A stretch of 64,000 nt of DNA from Pseudomonas vlassakiae (GCF_014269035.2 NZ_JABWRP020000015.1:62001-126000); one strand, 5' to 3'. Counted from the stretch's first letter, positions 18,708 through 29,594 are shown. Made by a program: numbers and translations. The notes: generated from the letters alone by a model not told the origin.

Positions 18708-19673
18708 TCAGGCCTCGGCCGCTTCGCGACGATAGGCATAGGTCTCGGCAAAGCGCGACAGCATGTAGGCGCTGCACGACACGGCCGGGTATCTGGCCGG
18801 GTTGTCCGCGCTGGAGCAGTTGGGCAGGCAGCTGATCTCGGTGTCCGGGTGCGGTTCGGCGAAGAACGGCATCGAGTAGCGGTCCACGCCCAGCGGGCTG
18901 ATCACCCGGTGCGGTGTGGACGTGTAACGGTCGTTGCTCCAGCGCGCCATCATGTCGCCGATGTTCACCACATAGGTGCCTTCGATGGGTGGCGCGTCGA
19001 TCCATTCGCCATTCACGTTCTGCACCTGCAAGCCGCCAGCGGCATCCTGATACAGCAAAGTCACGCAGCCGTAGTCGGTGTGTGCGCCGGCGCCTTGCTG
19101 GTCGGCGCTGCTGGCGGTCTGGCGTGGCGGGTAATGGATCATGCGGAACACGCTGATCGGCTCGGCGAAGCGCTGGTCGAAGAAGTCCTCTTCGATGCCC
19201 AGTGCCGTGGCCATGGCCCTGAGCAGCGTCAGGGAAAGCGCATGCATGTCCTGGTAGTGCTGTTGCAGCAGCGCTTCCCAGCCGGGGATGGCGGGGTGGC
19301 GATTGGGGCCGCGCAGTGGTTTTGCCGCGAGCACGTCGGGGTGCTCGGCGCTCATGTGGAAACCCATGTCGAAGGTTTCCTTCAGGTCACTCGGCCGGCT
19401 CGGGTCGAGCTGCTCGGTGGCGATGGCGCCATAACCGCGGTGGTGGGCGCTGCGGGTGATGTCGATGCGCAGCTTTTCCTCGGCCGGGCGGGCGAAGAAG
19501 TCTTCGGCGGCGGCTTTCAGTTCGGCAATGCGCGCAGCCGGGATCGGGTGCCCCTTGATGTAGTAGAAGCCCCATTGCCGGCAAGCGGCGTCGATCTGCC
19601 GGGCCACCGCCTGGCGGGCGGCGGGGTCGTGCTGGTACAGCGGGGCGATGTCGATGATGGGCAGTGTGTTCAT
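18708..19673 (-). CDS. 2-oxoglutarate/Fe(II)-dependent oxygenase, isopenicillin N synthase-like family
   Basis: A 321-residue double-stranded beta-helix oxygenase. His198 and Asp200 (HTDYG) and His255 (STPHRV) form the iron facial triad, and Arg265-Tyr-Ser267 is the 2-oxoglutarate-binding RxS motif. The N-terminal LPIIDIAPL and GFYYIKGHPIP segments are typical of the DIOX_N/2OG-FeII pair. ATG at 19673, with GGAGG upstream. It converges on the DddP-like gene with six bases between stops and is separated from the BMP transporter genes behind it by a REPIN. It may be cotranscribed with them, but the REPIN may interrupt that. Substrate unknown; a hydroxylation or ring-forming role on the imported compound is speculation. 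Confidence 0.85.
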   Translation of the reverse strand: MNTLPIIDIAPLYQHDPAARQAVARQIDAACRQWGFYYIKGHPIPAARIAELKAAAEDFFARPAEEKLRIDITRSAHHRGYGAIATEQLDPSRPSDLKETFDMGFHMSAEHPDVLAAKPLRGPNRHPAIPGWEALLQQHYQDMHALSLTLLRAMATALGIEEDFFDQRFAEPISVFRMIHYPPRQTASSADQQGAGAHTDYGCVTLLYQDAAGGLQVQNVNGEWIDAPPIEGTYVVNIGDMMARWSNDRYTSTPHRVISPLGVDRYSMPFFAEPHPDTEISCLPNCSSADNPARYPAVSCSAYMLSRFAETYAYRREAAEA

Positions 19674-19707
19674 CCGGCCTCCGGTAAAGTGAGTTGCAGC
19701 CGGCTCT

Positions 19708-19824
19708 TGTGGGAGCGGCCTTGCGTCGCGAAAGGGCTGCAAAGCAGCCCCGGCAATCTGTGCATCTGTGCTGATTCTCTGGGGCCGCGTTGCGGCCCTT
19801 TCGCGACGCAAGGCCGCTCCCACA
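19708..19824. repeat. REPIN: perfect 29-bp inverted repeat with two inner hairpins
   Basis: The left arm (19708-19736) and right arm (19796-19824) are perfect inverted copies with GTGGGAGCGGCCTTGCGTCG heads. Each arm borders a small palindrome (GGGCTGC/GCAGCCC at 19734-19750; GGGCCGC/GCGGCCC near 19782-19798). This is the common P. putida-type REP doublet. It sits between the 2OG oxygenase gene and the BMP-binding-protein gene and may reduce read-through between them. Confidence 0.85.
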
Positions 19825-19839
19825 GAGACAGCGCTGGCC

Positions 19840-20922
19840 TTACTTGGGCAGCTGTGCAGTGATGCCCTTGACGTAGTAGTTCATCCCCGCCAGTTCGGCA
19901 TTGCTGGCCACGGCGCCCTCGGCAATCTTCAGTGCACCGCTCTGGTCGAAGATAGGCCCGGTGAACGGGTGGAACGAGCCATCCTTGATGCTGGCGATGA
20001 TCTGCTCGGCGCCACTTTTCACGTCGGCCGGCACCAGGTCGCTGATCGGCAGCTCGACGGTGCCGTCGGCCAGGCCACCCCAGTAGTCCTGCGGCTTCCA
20101 GTTGCCGTCCATGACCGCCTGGGTGCTCTTGATGTAATGCGGGCCCCAGTTGTTGACGATCGAGGTCAGCACCGCCTTGGGCCCGAAGTGGGCCATGTCC
20201 GAGGCGTAGCCCACCGCGTAGATGCCACGGCGCTCGGCGGTCTGGATCGGCGCCGGGCTGTCGGTGTGCTGGAACAGCACATCGACGCCCTGGTCGATCA
20301 GGGCGTTGGCCGCATCAGCTTCCTTGCCCGGGTCGAACCAGGAGTTGACCCACACCACCTTGATCTCGGTGCCGGGGTTGTACTTGTCCAGCGCCAGCTG
20401 GATGGCGTTGATGTCACGCAGCACTTCCGGGATCGGGAAGGAGGCGACGTAGCCGACCTTCTTGCTCTTGGTCATCTTCGCGGCAAGGTAACCGCCGACG
20501 TAGCGGCCTTCATAGGAGGTGGCCAGGTAGGTGCCGAGGTTCTTGTCCTGCTTGTAGCCGGTGGCGTGTTCGAAGGTGACCTTGGGGAACTGCCTGGCGA
20601 CCTTGGCGGTCGGGTTCATGTAGCCGAACGAGGTGGCGAACACCAGATCGTAGCCGCCCTTGGCCATGTTGCGGATGACCCGCTCGGCGTCTGCACCCTC
20701 CGGCACGTTCTCGACGAAACTGGTGTCGACCTTGTCGCCAAACTGCTTGATCAGCGCCTGGCGGCCCTGTTCGTGCTGGTAGGTCCAGCCGTGGTCGCCG
20801 ATCGGGCCGATGTACACGAAGCCCACCTTAAGCGGGTCGGCGGCGGAGGCCGACAGTACCGTGCTCAGGCCGATAGCGGCGGCCAGGGTGCGCAGCAGCT
20901 TGTTGCTTTTCTTCTGATGCAT
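19840..20922 (-). CDS. BMP-family ABC transporter substrate-binding protein (nucleoside/purine type)
   Basis: A 360-residue periplasmic binding protein of the basic membrane protein (BMP/PnrA/Med) family. A signal peptide ends at about residue 27 (LSASA before ADPLKVGFVYIGP). There is no lipobox Cys, so it is soluble, unlike many Gram-positive relatives. Family segments: GDHGWTYQHEQGR, NMAKGGYDLVFATSFGYM, GVDVLFQHTDSP, IYAVGYASDM. BMP proteins usually bind purine or pyrimidine nucleosides. It heads a leftward four-gene importer with two permeases and a double-NBD ATPase. The start is the ATG at 20922, with AGGAG upstream. Confidence 0.9.
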   Translation of the reverse strand: MHQKKSNKLLRTLAAAIGLSTVLSASAADPLKVGFVYIGPIGDHGWTYQHEQGRQALIKQFGDKVDTSFVENVPEGADAERVIRNMAKGGYDLVFATSFGYMNPTAKVARQFPKVTFEHATGYKQDKNLGTYLATSYEGRYVGGYLAAKMTKSKKVGYVASFPIPEVLRDINAIQLALDKYNPGTEIKVVWVNSWFDPGKEADAANALIDQGVDVLFQHTDSPAPIQTAERRGIYAVGYASDMAHFGPKAVLTSIVNNWGPHYIKSTQAVMDGNWKPQDYWGGLADGTVELPISDLVPADVKSGAEQIIASIKDGSFHPFTGPIFDQSGALKIAEGAVASNAELAGMNYYVKGITAQLPK

Positions 20923-20974
20923 CGAGGGTTCACTCCTGTGGGTCTTGTGTTGTTTTCTTGTTTGCGCCGTGTCG

Positions 20975-21901
20975 TCAGTGACCTGCTTTCCAGGGCTGGC
21001 CGAGCGAAACCGGTGCGTACAGCCGGGTCTTGATCGCGTCGCGTGACAGCACCACCAGCACCAGGATCGTCGCCACATAGGGCAGCATCGCCAGCAGGTT
21101 GGCCGGGACGCTCACACCGATGCCCTGGGCTACCAGGTGCAGGATGCTGGCCAGGCCGAACAGGTAGGCGCCGAGCAGCACCCGCTGCACCCGCCAGCTG
21201 GCGAACACCACCAGCGCCAGGGCGATCCAGCCGCGGCCGGCGGTCATGTTTTCTGCCCACATCGGGGTGTAGGCCAGTGACAGGTAGGCGCCGGCAAGGC
21301 CCGCCATTGCGCCGCCGAACAGCACCGCCAGGGTGCGCACGCGCAGCACCGGCAGGCCCATGGCGCTGGCCGCGTCGGGGCTTTCGCCGACGGCCTGGAG
21401 GATCAGGCCGGTCCGGCTTTTCAGCAGCACCCAGGCGACCAGGGCGAACAGGGCGAAGGACAGGTAGACCAGCACGTCCTGGTTGAACAGCATGTGGCCG
21501 ATGATCGGCAGGTCGGCCAACAGCGGAATCGCCAGCGGTTCGAAGCCGCTCAACGGCTTGCCGACCCAGGCGCTGCCGACGAACGCCGACAGGCCGACGC
21601 CGAAGATGGTCAGGGCCAGGCCGGTCGCCACCTGGTTGGCCTGGCAGCCCAGGGCGACCAAGGCGAACAGCGAGGCCAGCAGCATGCCGGCCAGGCACGC
21701 CATCAGCACGCCAAGCCACAGGCTGCCGGTGGTGAAGGCGGCGATGAAGCCCACCACCGCGCCGAACAGCATCATGCCTTCCTGGCCGAGGTTGAGCACG
21801 CCGCTCTTCTCGCACACCAGTTCGCCCAGGGCCACCAGCAGCAGCGGGGTACCGCAACGCACCATGGCGTAGAGAATGTTGCCAAGCAGATCGAGATCCA
21901 T
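20975..21901 (-). CDS. BMP-type ABC transporter permease (YufQ-like)
   Basis: A 308-residue permease of the branched-chain/BPD_transp_2 type found in BMP-dependent nucleoside importers. About nine hydrophobic segments are seen, with the N-terminal landmark GELVCEKSGVLNLGQEGMML and the WIALALVVFASW region near residue 220. It partners the permease encoded just upstream (24 bp apart) and the double ATPase. Confidence 0.9.
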   Translation of the reverse strand: MDLDLLGNILYAMVRCGTPLLLVALGELVCEKSGVLNLGQEGMMLFGAVVGFIAAFTTGSLWLGVLMACLAGMLLASLFALVALGCQANQVATGLALTIFGVGLSAFVGSAWVGKPLSGFEPLAIPLLADLPIIGHMLFNQDVLVYLSFALFALVAWVLLKSRTGLILQAVGESPDAASAMGLPVLRVRTLAVLFGGAMAGLAGAYLSLAYTPMWAENMTAGRGWIALALVVFASWRVQRVLLGAYLFGLASILHLVAQGIGVSVPANLLAMLPYVATILVLVVLSRDAIKTRLYAPVSLGQPWKAGH

Positions 21902-21925
21902 AGTCGAAGCCTCAGGTCGGGGAGG

Positions 21926-23023
21926 TCAGGCACTGGCCGTTTCGGCCACCGGCGTACGCCGCCAATTCAGCGTCAGCCGCGGCCGGTAGAGGATCAGCAC
22001 GTCGCAGGCAAGCAGGTAGAACAGCATCAGTCCCTGGAACAGCCCGGTCAGCGCCTGCGGCAGGTTGAGGGTCATCTGCGCGCTCTCGCCACCCAGGTAG
22101 AGCAGGGCCATCAGCAGGCCGGCAACCAGAATGCCGAGCGGGTTGAGCCGGCCAAGAAAGGCCACGGTGATCGCCGCATAGCCGTAGCCCGGCGACACTT
22201 GTGGTACCAGCTGGCCGATTGGCCCGCTGACTTCAGTCACCCCGGCCAAGCCCGCCAGGCCGCCGCTGATCAGCAACGCCAGCCACACCAGGCGCTTTTC
22301 GCGAAAGCCGACAAAACCGGCGGCGCGTTGGTCGAGGCCGAGCACTTTGATCTGGAAGCCCAGGAAGCTCTTGTGCAGCAGCACCCACACCGCCACCAGC
22401 GCCAGCAGCACGAAGTACAGGCCGACATGCAGGCGGCCATCCTCGAACAGCGCTGGCAGGCGGCTGGCATCGCCGAACATCGCCGACTGCGGGAAGCTGA
22501 AGCCTTCGGGGTCCTTGAGCGGGCCGTGCACGCAATACAGCAACAGGTCCAGGGCGATGTAGTTGAGCATGATGGTGGTGAGGATCTCGTTGGCATTGAA
22601 GTGCGTGCGCAGCCACGCCGCCAATGCGCCCCACAGTGCGCCGGCGAGGGTGCCGGCCAGCAGCACCCAGAGCAGGGCCCAGCGGCTTTCCCAGTCGATG
22701 ATGTGGATCGCCACGGCACTGCCGGCCAGGGCACCGATCAGCAGCTGGCCTTCGGCGCCGATGTTCCAGATGCGCGCCTGGTAGGCCACCGCCAGGCCCA
22801 GGGCGCAGAGCAAAATCGGCAGGGCCTTGAGCAGCAGCTCGCTGAGGCCGTAGAGGTCGCTGACCGGGGCGATCAGCAAGGTGTGCAAGGTCAGCAGCGG
22901 GTCATGCCCCAGGGCGCTGAACAGGATCGCCCCGCTGACCAGGGTCAGCAGGCCGGCGAGCAGCGGTGACAGGGCCAGCATGGCACGCGACTGCTGGGTA
23001 CGGGGTTCGAGGGATGGCAACAT
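21926..23023 (-). CDS. BMP-type ABC transporter permease (YufP-like)
   Basis: A 365-residue inner-membrane permease, the larger of the two in this importer class. Landmarks are YQARIWNIGAEGQLLIGA, FNANEILTTIMLNYIA and GYGYAAITVAFLGRLNP. About ten membrane segments. Twelve bases separate it from the ATPase gene upstream, so the set is one operon reading leftward. Confidence 0.9.
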   Translation of the reverse strand: MLPSLEPRTQQSRAMLALSPLLAGLLTLVSGAILFSALGHDPLLTLHTLLIAPVSDLYGLSELLLKALPILLCALGLAVAYQARIWNIGAEGQLLIGALAGSAVAIHIIDWESRWALLWVLLAGTLAGALWGALAAWLRTHFNANEILTTIMLNYIALDLLLYCVHGPLKDPEGFSFPQSAMFGDASRLPALFEDGRLHVGLYFVLLALVAVWVLLHKSFLGFQIKVLGLDQRAAGFVGFREKRLVWLALLISGGLAGLAGVTEVSGPIGQLVPQVSPGYGYAAITVAFLGRLNPLGILVAGLLMALLYLGGESAQMTLNLPQALTGLFQGLMLFYLLACDVLILYRPRLTLNWRRTPVAETASA

Positions 23024-23035
23024 GGCGGGTTCTCG

Positions 23036-24577
23036 TCAGGTGGCGGCGTGCGCGGTATCGAACTGGCCGGCCATCCAGCTGCCGACCTCCACGCTGTGGG
23101 TGTCGGCAGTGGCCTTGAGCGGCGACAGGCGCCCGCTGCACAGGGCGCCGATGCGGTCGCTGATCTGCAACAGCTCATCGAGGTCTTCGGAAATCACCAG
23201 GATCGCCGCGCCGGCATCGCGCAGGGCGATCAGGGCGCGGTGGATGGCTGCGGCGGCCCCGACGTCGACGCCCCAGGTCGGGTGGGCGGCGACCAGCAGC
23301 CTGGGGTTCTGCAGGATTTCCCGGCCAAGGATGAACTTCTGCAGGTTGCCGCCAGACAGGCTGCGTGCCGTGGCCTGGGCATCCGGCGCCTTGACTGCGA
23401 AGCGCTGGATGATCTGCTCGGCCAGCGCCTGCACCTTGCCCGAGCGGACCAGGCCACGTTCGACCAGGCCTTGCTGGAAGGCGGTGAGCAGGGCATTGTC
23501 GGCCAGGCTCATGTCCGGCACCGCGCCGTGGCCCAGGCGCTCGGCCGGGACGAACGCCAGGCCCAGGGCGCGACGGGCATCCGGATGCAGGTTGGCCATG
23601 GGCTGGTTGTCGAGGCTGATGCGTTCACGCTCGCTGGCGTGCAGGCGGGTTTCGCCGCTGAGCAAGGCCAGCAATTCGTCCTGGCCGTTGCCGGCAACTC
23701 CGGCGATACCGACGATTTCACCGCAGCGTACTTCCAGGCGCAGGTGCTCGAACGAGGTGCCGAACGGGTCCTGGTTGCGCCAGCTGAGGTCGTCTATCCG
23801 CAGGCGTGGCAGGCCGCCGGCGCGCTTCGGGTAGCTGGCTTCGAGCCCTTCGGCATCGCCGACCATCAGCCGCGCCAGCTGCAGGTCGCTGCAGTCGGCA
23901 GGTACGCAGGCGCCGGCAACCCGGCCCGCACGCAGCACGGTGGCGCTGTGGCAAAGGGCGCGCACTTCATTGAGCTTGTGGCTGATGAACAGGATGCTGC
24001 AGCCTTCGCTGGCCAGCGTGCGCAGGGTGACGAACAGTTGCTCGACCTCATGGGGCGTCAGCACCGAGGTCGGTTCATCGAGGATCAGCAATTTGATGTC
24101 CTGCATCAGGCAGCGCACGATCTCCACCCGCTGGCGCTCGCCGATCGACAGGCTGTGCACCAGGCGCTCCGGCTCCAGCGCCAAGCCATAGCGCTGCGAG
24201 ACCTCGCGGATGCGCGGCGCCAGCTGCTTCGGCGAGCCCGCCTCGCGGCCCAGGGCCAAGGCGATGTTCTGCGCCACGGTCAGGGTCTCGAACAGCGAAA
24301 AATGCTGGAACACCATGCCGATTCCCAGCCTGCGGGCCTGGCCCGGCTCATCCACTTGCACCGGCCGACCTTCCCACCACAGCTGGCCGGCGTCCGGCCG
24401 GGTGACGCCGTAGATGATCTTCATCAGGGTGCTCTTGCCCGCGCCGTTCTCGCCCAGCAGGGCATGGATCTCACCGGCGGCGATGCGCAGGTCGACGCGG
24501 TCGTTGGCCAGCGTGCCTGGGTAGCGCTTGCTGATGGCGCGTAGCTCGAGGCGCAGGTGCGCAGGGGTTTCGGACAT
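23036..24577 (-). CDS. BMP-type ABC transporter ATP-binding protein, two nucleotide-binding domains
   Basis: A 513-residue tandem ATPase (YufO/sugar-type). NBD1 has Walker A (GENGAGKST), LSIGERQRVEIVR and LLILDEPTSVLTP. NBD2 has GVAGNGQDEL in place of a full Walker A, then LSGGNLQKFILGREI and a weak Walker B region (LLVAAHPTWGVDVG), as is normal in this family where the second site is degenerate. The ATG at 24577 gives MSETPAHLRLELRAISKRYPG. An in-frame TTG at 24613 is possible. First gene of the leftward operon. Confidence 0.9.
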   Translation of the reverse strand: MSETPAHLRLELRAISKRYPGTLANDRVDLRIAAGEIHALLGENGAGKSTLMKIIYGVTRPDAGQLWWEGRPVQVDEPGQARRLGIGMVFQHFSLFETLTVAQNIALALGREAGSPKQLAPRIREVSQRYGLALEPERLVHSLSIGERQRVEIVRCLMQDIKLLILDEPTSVLTPHEVEQLFVTLRTLASEGCSILFISHKLNEVRALCHSATVLRAGRVAGACVPADCSDLQLARLMVGDAEGLEASYPKRAGGLPRLRIDDLSWRNQDPFGTSFEHLRLEVRCGEIVGIAGVAGNGQDELLALLSGETRLHASERERISLDNQPMANLHPDARRALGLAFVPAERLGHGAVPDMSLADNALLTAFQQGLVERGLVRSGKVQALAEQIIQRFAVKAPDAQATARSLSGGNLQKFILGREILQNPRLLVAAHPTWGVDVGAAAAIHRALIALRDAGAAILVISEDLDELLQISDRIGALCSGRLSPLKATADTHSVEVGSWMAGQFDTAHAAT

Positions 24578-24833
24578 GGGCTGCTCGATGTGCTGGAGGT
24601 GAGCAGCTTGCAAAGCAAAAACATGGCCAGGTGGTCAGATTCCCGTTCGACGGCCGTTGCAGACAGGGCTACGGCCAGTCAGGGCGGGGTGCCGGGCCGG
24701 TGCAGCGGTAGGCGGGGTGTGTGGTTTTGGGGCGTTGCGGGCGCCAAAGTGGGGCGAAATTCAAGCATGAGCTGCCTTGATGCATTCACATAATGCGACT
24801 AATACTAAAGAGCTGCCGAGAAGAGGGATGGTC

Positions 24834-25085
24834 ATGCAGACGCGCTTCGTTGTGGTACCCGCGCTACCGCTGGAAAAGGAATACCTGCCGAGGGGGGCCG
24901 GTTTCCCCAAGGCATTGGGCAGGGGCTACGACCTCTACGACACGCGCGACAAGCTCAGGCTGCCGCTGAATTTCCCTTATCGGGCTGAAGCGGATTACGC
25001 GTGTGCCTGCCGTAACGGCCTGCTGAGCGTGCCGGATGAAGACGCCTGCGGGGGGCATTCGGGGTGGTGTGCCGCCGAAACCTGA
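24834..25085 (+). CDS. Hypothetical protein, 83 residues
   Basis: Small protein starting MQTRFVVVPALPLEKEYLPRG, preceded by an AAGAGGG site five bases before the ATG. It ends in a Cys-rich tail (ACACRNGLL, DACGGHSGWC) whose four cysteines might bind a metal. I recognise no family. The 256 bp upstream, back to the start of the BMP ATPase gene, hold the divergent promoters but nothing I can mark with certainty. Confidence 0.5.
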   Translation: MQTRFVVVPALPLEKEYLPRGAGFPKALGRGYDLYDTRDKLRLPLNFPYRAEADYACACRNGLLSVPDEDACGGHSGWCAAET

Positions 25086-25366
25086 GGCGCCAAGGCAGCT
25101 TCGCCACCCCGGCGCAAGCTGATTGATATCAACGATCCTGGCGTTGCTGCGCCCGTAGCCACACTTTCCTCGCCGCTTTGCTGCTGCACCACCCGCTGCT
25201 CAACCGCAGCTATGGGTGGATCGAGCACGATTCCCGCTGATGCTGCACGAGCCCTCACGCCTGAGCATGGCGCAGGACGATGAAGAGGCCGCCGACCACG
25301 TCGCGGTTGAACGTTGCCAGGGTGCAGGGCTCATACATGCAAAGGGCACAGCGAGGAGTGTCACCC

Positions 25367-25609
25367 ATGAGCATCGAACGCAGCATCCCCGAGCTTGAGG
25401 CCTGGTACGCCCAGTACGATGACATCAGCTACCGCCGCGAGTCGCCGGATGCCTACTATCATGAACTGGTTCGCACGGCGGAGGCCTTGCGCGACGATGG
25501 TGCCATCGACTGGGATGACTGGCTGGCACTCAAAGCGCTGGCCGATGACGCCCATGTCCATGCCCTGGAAGATGCCGTGCAGGCCCACGTGAGCGACCCG
25601 GACGCATGA
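25367..25609 (+). CDS. Hypothetical acidic protein, 80 residues
   Basis: Begins MSIERSIPELEAWYAQYDDIS behind a good GAGGAG site. It is acidic and predicted helical, without motifs I know. It overlaps the exonuclease III-like gene by four bases (ATGA at 25606-25609), so the two are translated together. A link to nucleic-acid repair is possible from this coupling only. The 281 bp before it show no gene I can support. Confidence 0.6.
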   Translation: MSIERSIPELEAWYAQYDDISYRRESPDAYYHELVRTAEALRDDGAIDWDDWLALKALADDAHVHALEDAVQAHVSDPDA

Positions 25610-26397
25610 AAGCGCTGAAGATTGCCACCTTCAACATCAACGGCATCCGCAGCCGCTTGCCGGCGCTGCTGGCCTGGCTGGAACGGGAGCAGCCGGATAT
25701 CGCCTGCCTGCAGGAACTCAAGGCGCCGGATGCGCAGTTCCCTCGTCAGGACCTGGAGGCAGCAGGGTACGGCTGCCTTTACCAGGGGCAGCCGTCCTGG
25801 AACGGCGTGGCGATCCTGGCCCGTGGCAGCGAACCGCTGGAGGTCCGCCGCGGCTTGCCTGGCATGGAGGATGACAGCCAGAGCCGCTATCTGGAGGCAG
25901 CGGTGCATGGCGTGCTGGTCGCGTGCCTGTACCTGCCCAACGGCAACCCGCAGCCGGGGCCGAAGTTCGACTACAAGCTGCGCTGGTTCGAATGCCTGAT
26001 CAAGCACGCCCAAGGGCTGTACGCAAGCGGCCACCCGACGCTGCTGGCCGGCGATTTCAACGTGGTGCCGACCGACATGGACATCTACAACCCCCGCTCA
26101 TGGCTCAAGGATGCGCTGCTGCAGCCCGAGTCGCGCGCGTGCTACCAGCAGTTGCTGGACCAGGGCTGGGTCGATGCCATTCGCCACCTGCACCCCGACG
26201 AGCGCGTGTACACCTTCTGGGATTACTTCCGTAATCACTGGGCACGCAACGCCGGGCTGCGCATCGACCATCTGCTGCTCAACCCGGAGCTTGCGCCTTA
26301 CCTGAAACGGGCCGGCGTCGACGCCTGGGTGCGTAACGAAGCCAAGGCCAGTGACCACGCGCCGGTGTGGATCGAGGTGGGTGGGCGCAAGCAGTAG
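25606..26397 (+). CDS. xth: Exodeoxyribonuclease III / AP endonuclease family protein
   Basis: A 263-residue EEP-fold nuclease that would cut at abasic sites and trim 3' ends in base-excision repair. Motifs: ATFNINGIRSRL at the N-terminus, CLQELKAPD (metal-binding Glu), YLPNGNPQPGPKFDYKL, AGDFNVVPTDMD, RIDHLLL and the terminal ASDHAPVW with the catalytic Asp-His. The length matches XthA-type enzymes. Pseudomonads often carry more than one copy, so this may be a paralogue. Translationally coupled to the small acidic protein before it; ends one base before the convergent molybdenum-hydroxylase operon. Confidence 0.92.
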   Translation: MKALKIATFNINGIRSRLPALLAWLEREQPDIACLQELKAPDAQFPRQDLEAAGYGCLYQGQPSWNGVAILARGSEPLEVRRGLPGMEDDSQSRYLEAAVHGVLVACLYLPNGNPQPGPKFDYKLRWFECLIKHAQGLYASGHPTLLAGDFNVVPTDMDIYNPRSWLKDALLQPESRACYQQLLDQGWVDAIRHLHPDERVYTFWDYFRNHWARNAGLRIDHLLLNPELAPYLKRAGVDAWVRNEAKASDHAPVWIEVGGRKQ

Positions 26398-26398
26398 C

Positions 26399-28596
26399 TC
26401 ACAGCAGCGTGTCCAGGGTGATCGGAAACGCCCTGATGCGCTTGCCGGTGGCGTGGTAGACCGCATTGGCGACTGCCGCCGCCACCCCGACCACGCCGAT
26501 TTCACCCACGCCTTTGGAACCCAGCTCGTTGACGATATCGTCCTGCTCGTCGACGAATATCACCTCGACATCGGCGACGTCGGCGTTGACCGGAATGTGA
26601 TACTCGGCCAGGTTGTGGTTGAGTATCCGGCCCAGCGCGTGGTCAGTCTGGCTCTGTTCCTGCAGGGCCATGCCAAGCCCCCACACGACACCGCCCAGGA
26701 TCTGGCTGCGAGCGGTTTTCGGGTTGACCACACGCCCGGCCGCGATGGCGCTGACCACGCGGGTGACCTTGATCGTGCCCAGTGCCTCATCCACCTGGAC
26801 TTCAACGAACACCGCCGAGTGCGTTGCGGTGGAAAACGCCTCACGCTTCGCACCCGGCTCTGCATCGATCTGTACCTCGAAGCAGCCTTTTTCCGCAGTG
26901 GCGGCAATGTCCGCGAGCGCGATGCGCTGGTGGCCGAAATGCAGGTGGCCATCGGCAAAGCGGATCGCTTCCACGGGCAGGCTGGCGAGGGCAGGGTAGG
27001 TCGCGCGTGCGTGCTCCAGCACCTTGCTGCGCAGGACCTGGCAGGCTTGCAGGACTGCTGCACCGACGGACGAGACGGTGAACGAGCCGCCCTGCAAGGG
27101 CGCGGTGGGCAGTGAGGAGTCACCCAGCATGAAGGTCACGTCCGCGACCGGCATTCCCACCGCGTCGGCGGCAATCTGGGTCATGACCGTGTAGGTACCG
27201 GTACCGATATCGGTGGTCGCGCTGCTGACCGTCAAGTGGCCTTGTGCGTCCAGCCGCGCCTTGGCGCTGGCCTTCATCTGCATGGCTTCCCACACGCCAC
27301 CCGCCATGCCCCAACCGATCAGTTGCCGACCTTCTCGCATACTACGTGGTATGGCAGTACGGCCGCTCCAGCCGAAGCGCCTTGCGCCTTGGTCGTAGCA
27401 GGCCAGCAATGCCTTGCTGGAGTACGGCTTGCCTTCGTTGCCGTTATGGTCGGCGAAATTGACCCGCCGCAATTGCACCGGGTCGATGTCGAGCGCACAG
27501 GCGAGTTCGTCCATCGCACATTCCAAGGCAAGTACACCAGAGCCTGCACCGGGCGCCCGCATGTCCAGTGGGGTGTACACGTCGAGCGGGGTCAGGCGAT
27601 AGCTCAGGGCAACGTTATCGCAGCGGTACAGCATGCCGCTCCATTCCACCAGGTGCTCGGTGAAGTCTTCGAAGCGAGACGTCTGGCCGATCGCGTCATG
27701 GGCAACCGCCAGCAACCGGCCGTCGGTATTGGCGCCCAGGCGCAGGCGCTGCAGCGTGCGAGGCCGGTAGCCAAAGGTGAACATCTGCTGGCGGGTGAGG
27801 GTGACCCTGACCGAGCGTTTCAGTTGCAGTGCGGCCATGACCGCAAGCGGTAACTGGTACTGCGGACGCAACCCTGAGCCGAACGCCCCGCCGACATACG
27901 CGGCCAGCACCCGGACGTTGTCCTTGGGCAGCCCGAACACCTTGTGCAGGTAGTCCTGGCAGTTCTGCGTGCCTTGGGTCTTGTCGTGGATCTCGAGCTG
28001 ATCGCCGGGTTTGTAGAAAACCGTCGAGGCATGCGGTTCCATGGGGTTGTGATGCTCGTTGGCGGTCTGGTAGGTCGCATCGACCTTGACCGGCGCCTGG
28101 GCGAACTGCCCGGCGAAGTCGCCACGCGGCGCGGGTGTCTCGGCCGGGGCCGGGTGGCTGTGATCGAGGGCGGCCAGCAAGTCGGTCTGGTGCGCCTCCT
28201 GGCTGTACTCGATGGTGATCAGCGAGCCTGCGTAGCGGGCCAGCTCGAGGTTTTCCGCCACCACCAGTGCCAGCGGCTGCCCGCTGTACAGCACGCGGTC
28301 ATTGAACAATGGGCGAAAGGGCGCGCCTTCGGCCGAGTCTGCGTCGCTGTAGTCATCGTCGTAACTGGAAACCCGAGGACGGTGGGCATGGTCCAGCACG
28401 GCGACGACGCCGGGTACCTTGAGCGCCTCGCTGCTGTCGATGCGAAGCACCCGGCCACGGGCGATGGTGCTGCAGACGACGCTGCCATGCAGCAGGACGG
28501 TGTCAGGGTATTCGCCGGCATAGCGAGCCTGCCCGGTGACCTTTGCCAGGCCATCGACACGGTCTATGGGCTGGCCGACAACGGGGGTGATGCCAT

Positions 28597-28600
<4 letters not shown>
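26399..28600 (-). CDS. Molybdenum hydroxylase, large molybdopterin-binding subunit (PaoC/YagR-like)
   Basis: A 733-residue subunit of the xanthine dehydrogenase/aldehyde oxidase family that holds the molybdenum cofactor. It has an N-terminal a/b hammerhead (VDGLAKVTGQARYAGE), the cofactor segments YVGGAFGSGLR and APGAGSG, and a C-terminal SKGVGEIG with the catalytic Glu. It is close in layout to periplasmic aldehyde oxidase PaoC. The start overlaps the stop of the FAD subunit (ATGA). Last of three genes, reading leftward. Likely oxidises an aldehyde or N-heterocycle; the substrate is unknown. No PaoD/XdhC-type maturation gene is adjacent. Confidence 0.9.
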
Positions 28601-29594
<994 letters not shown>

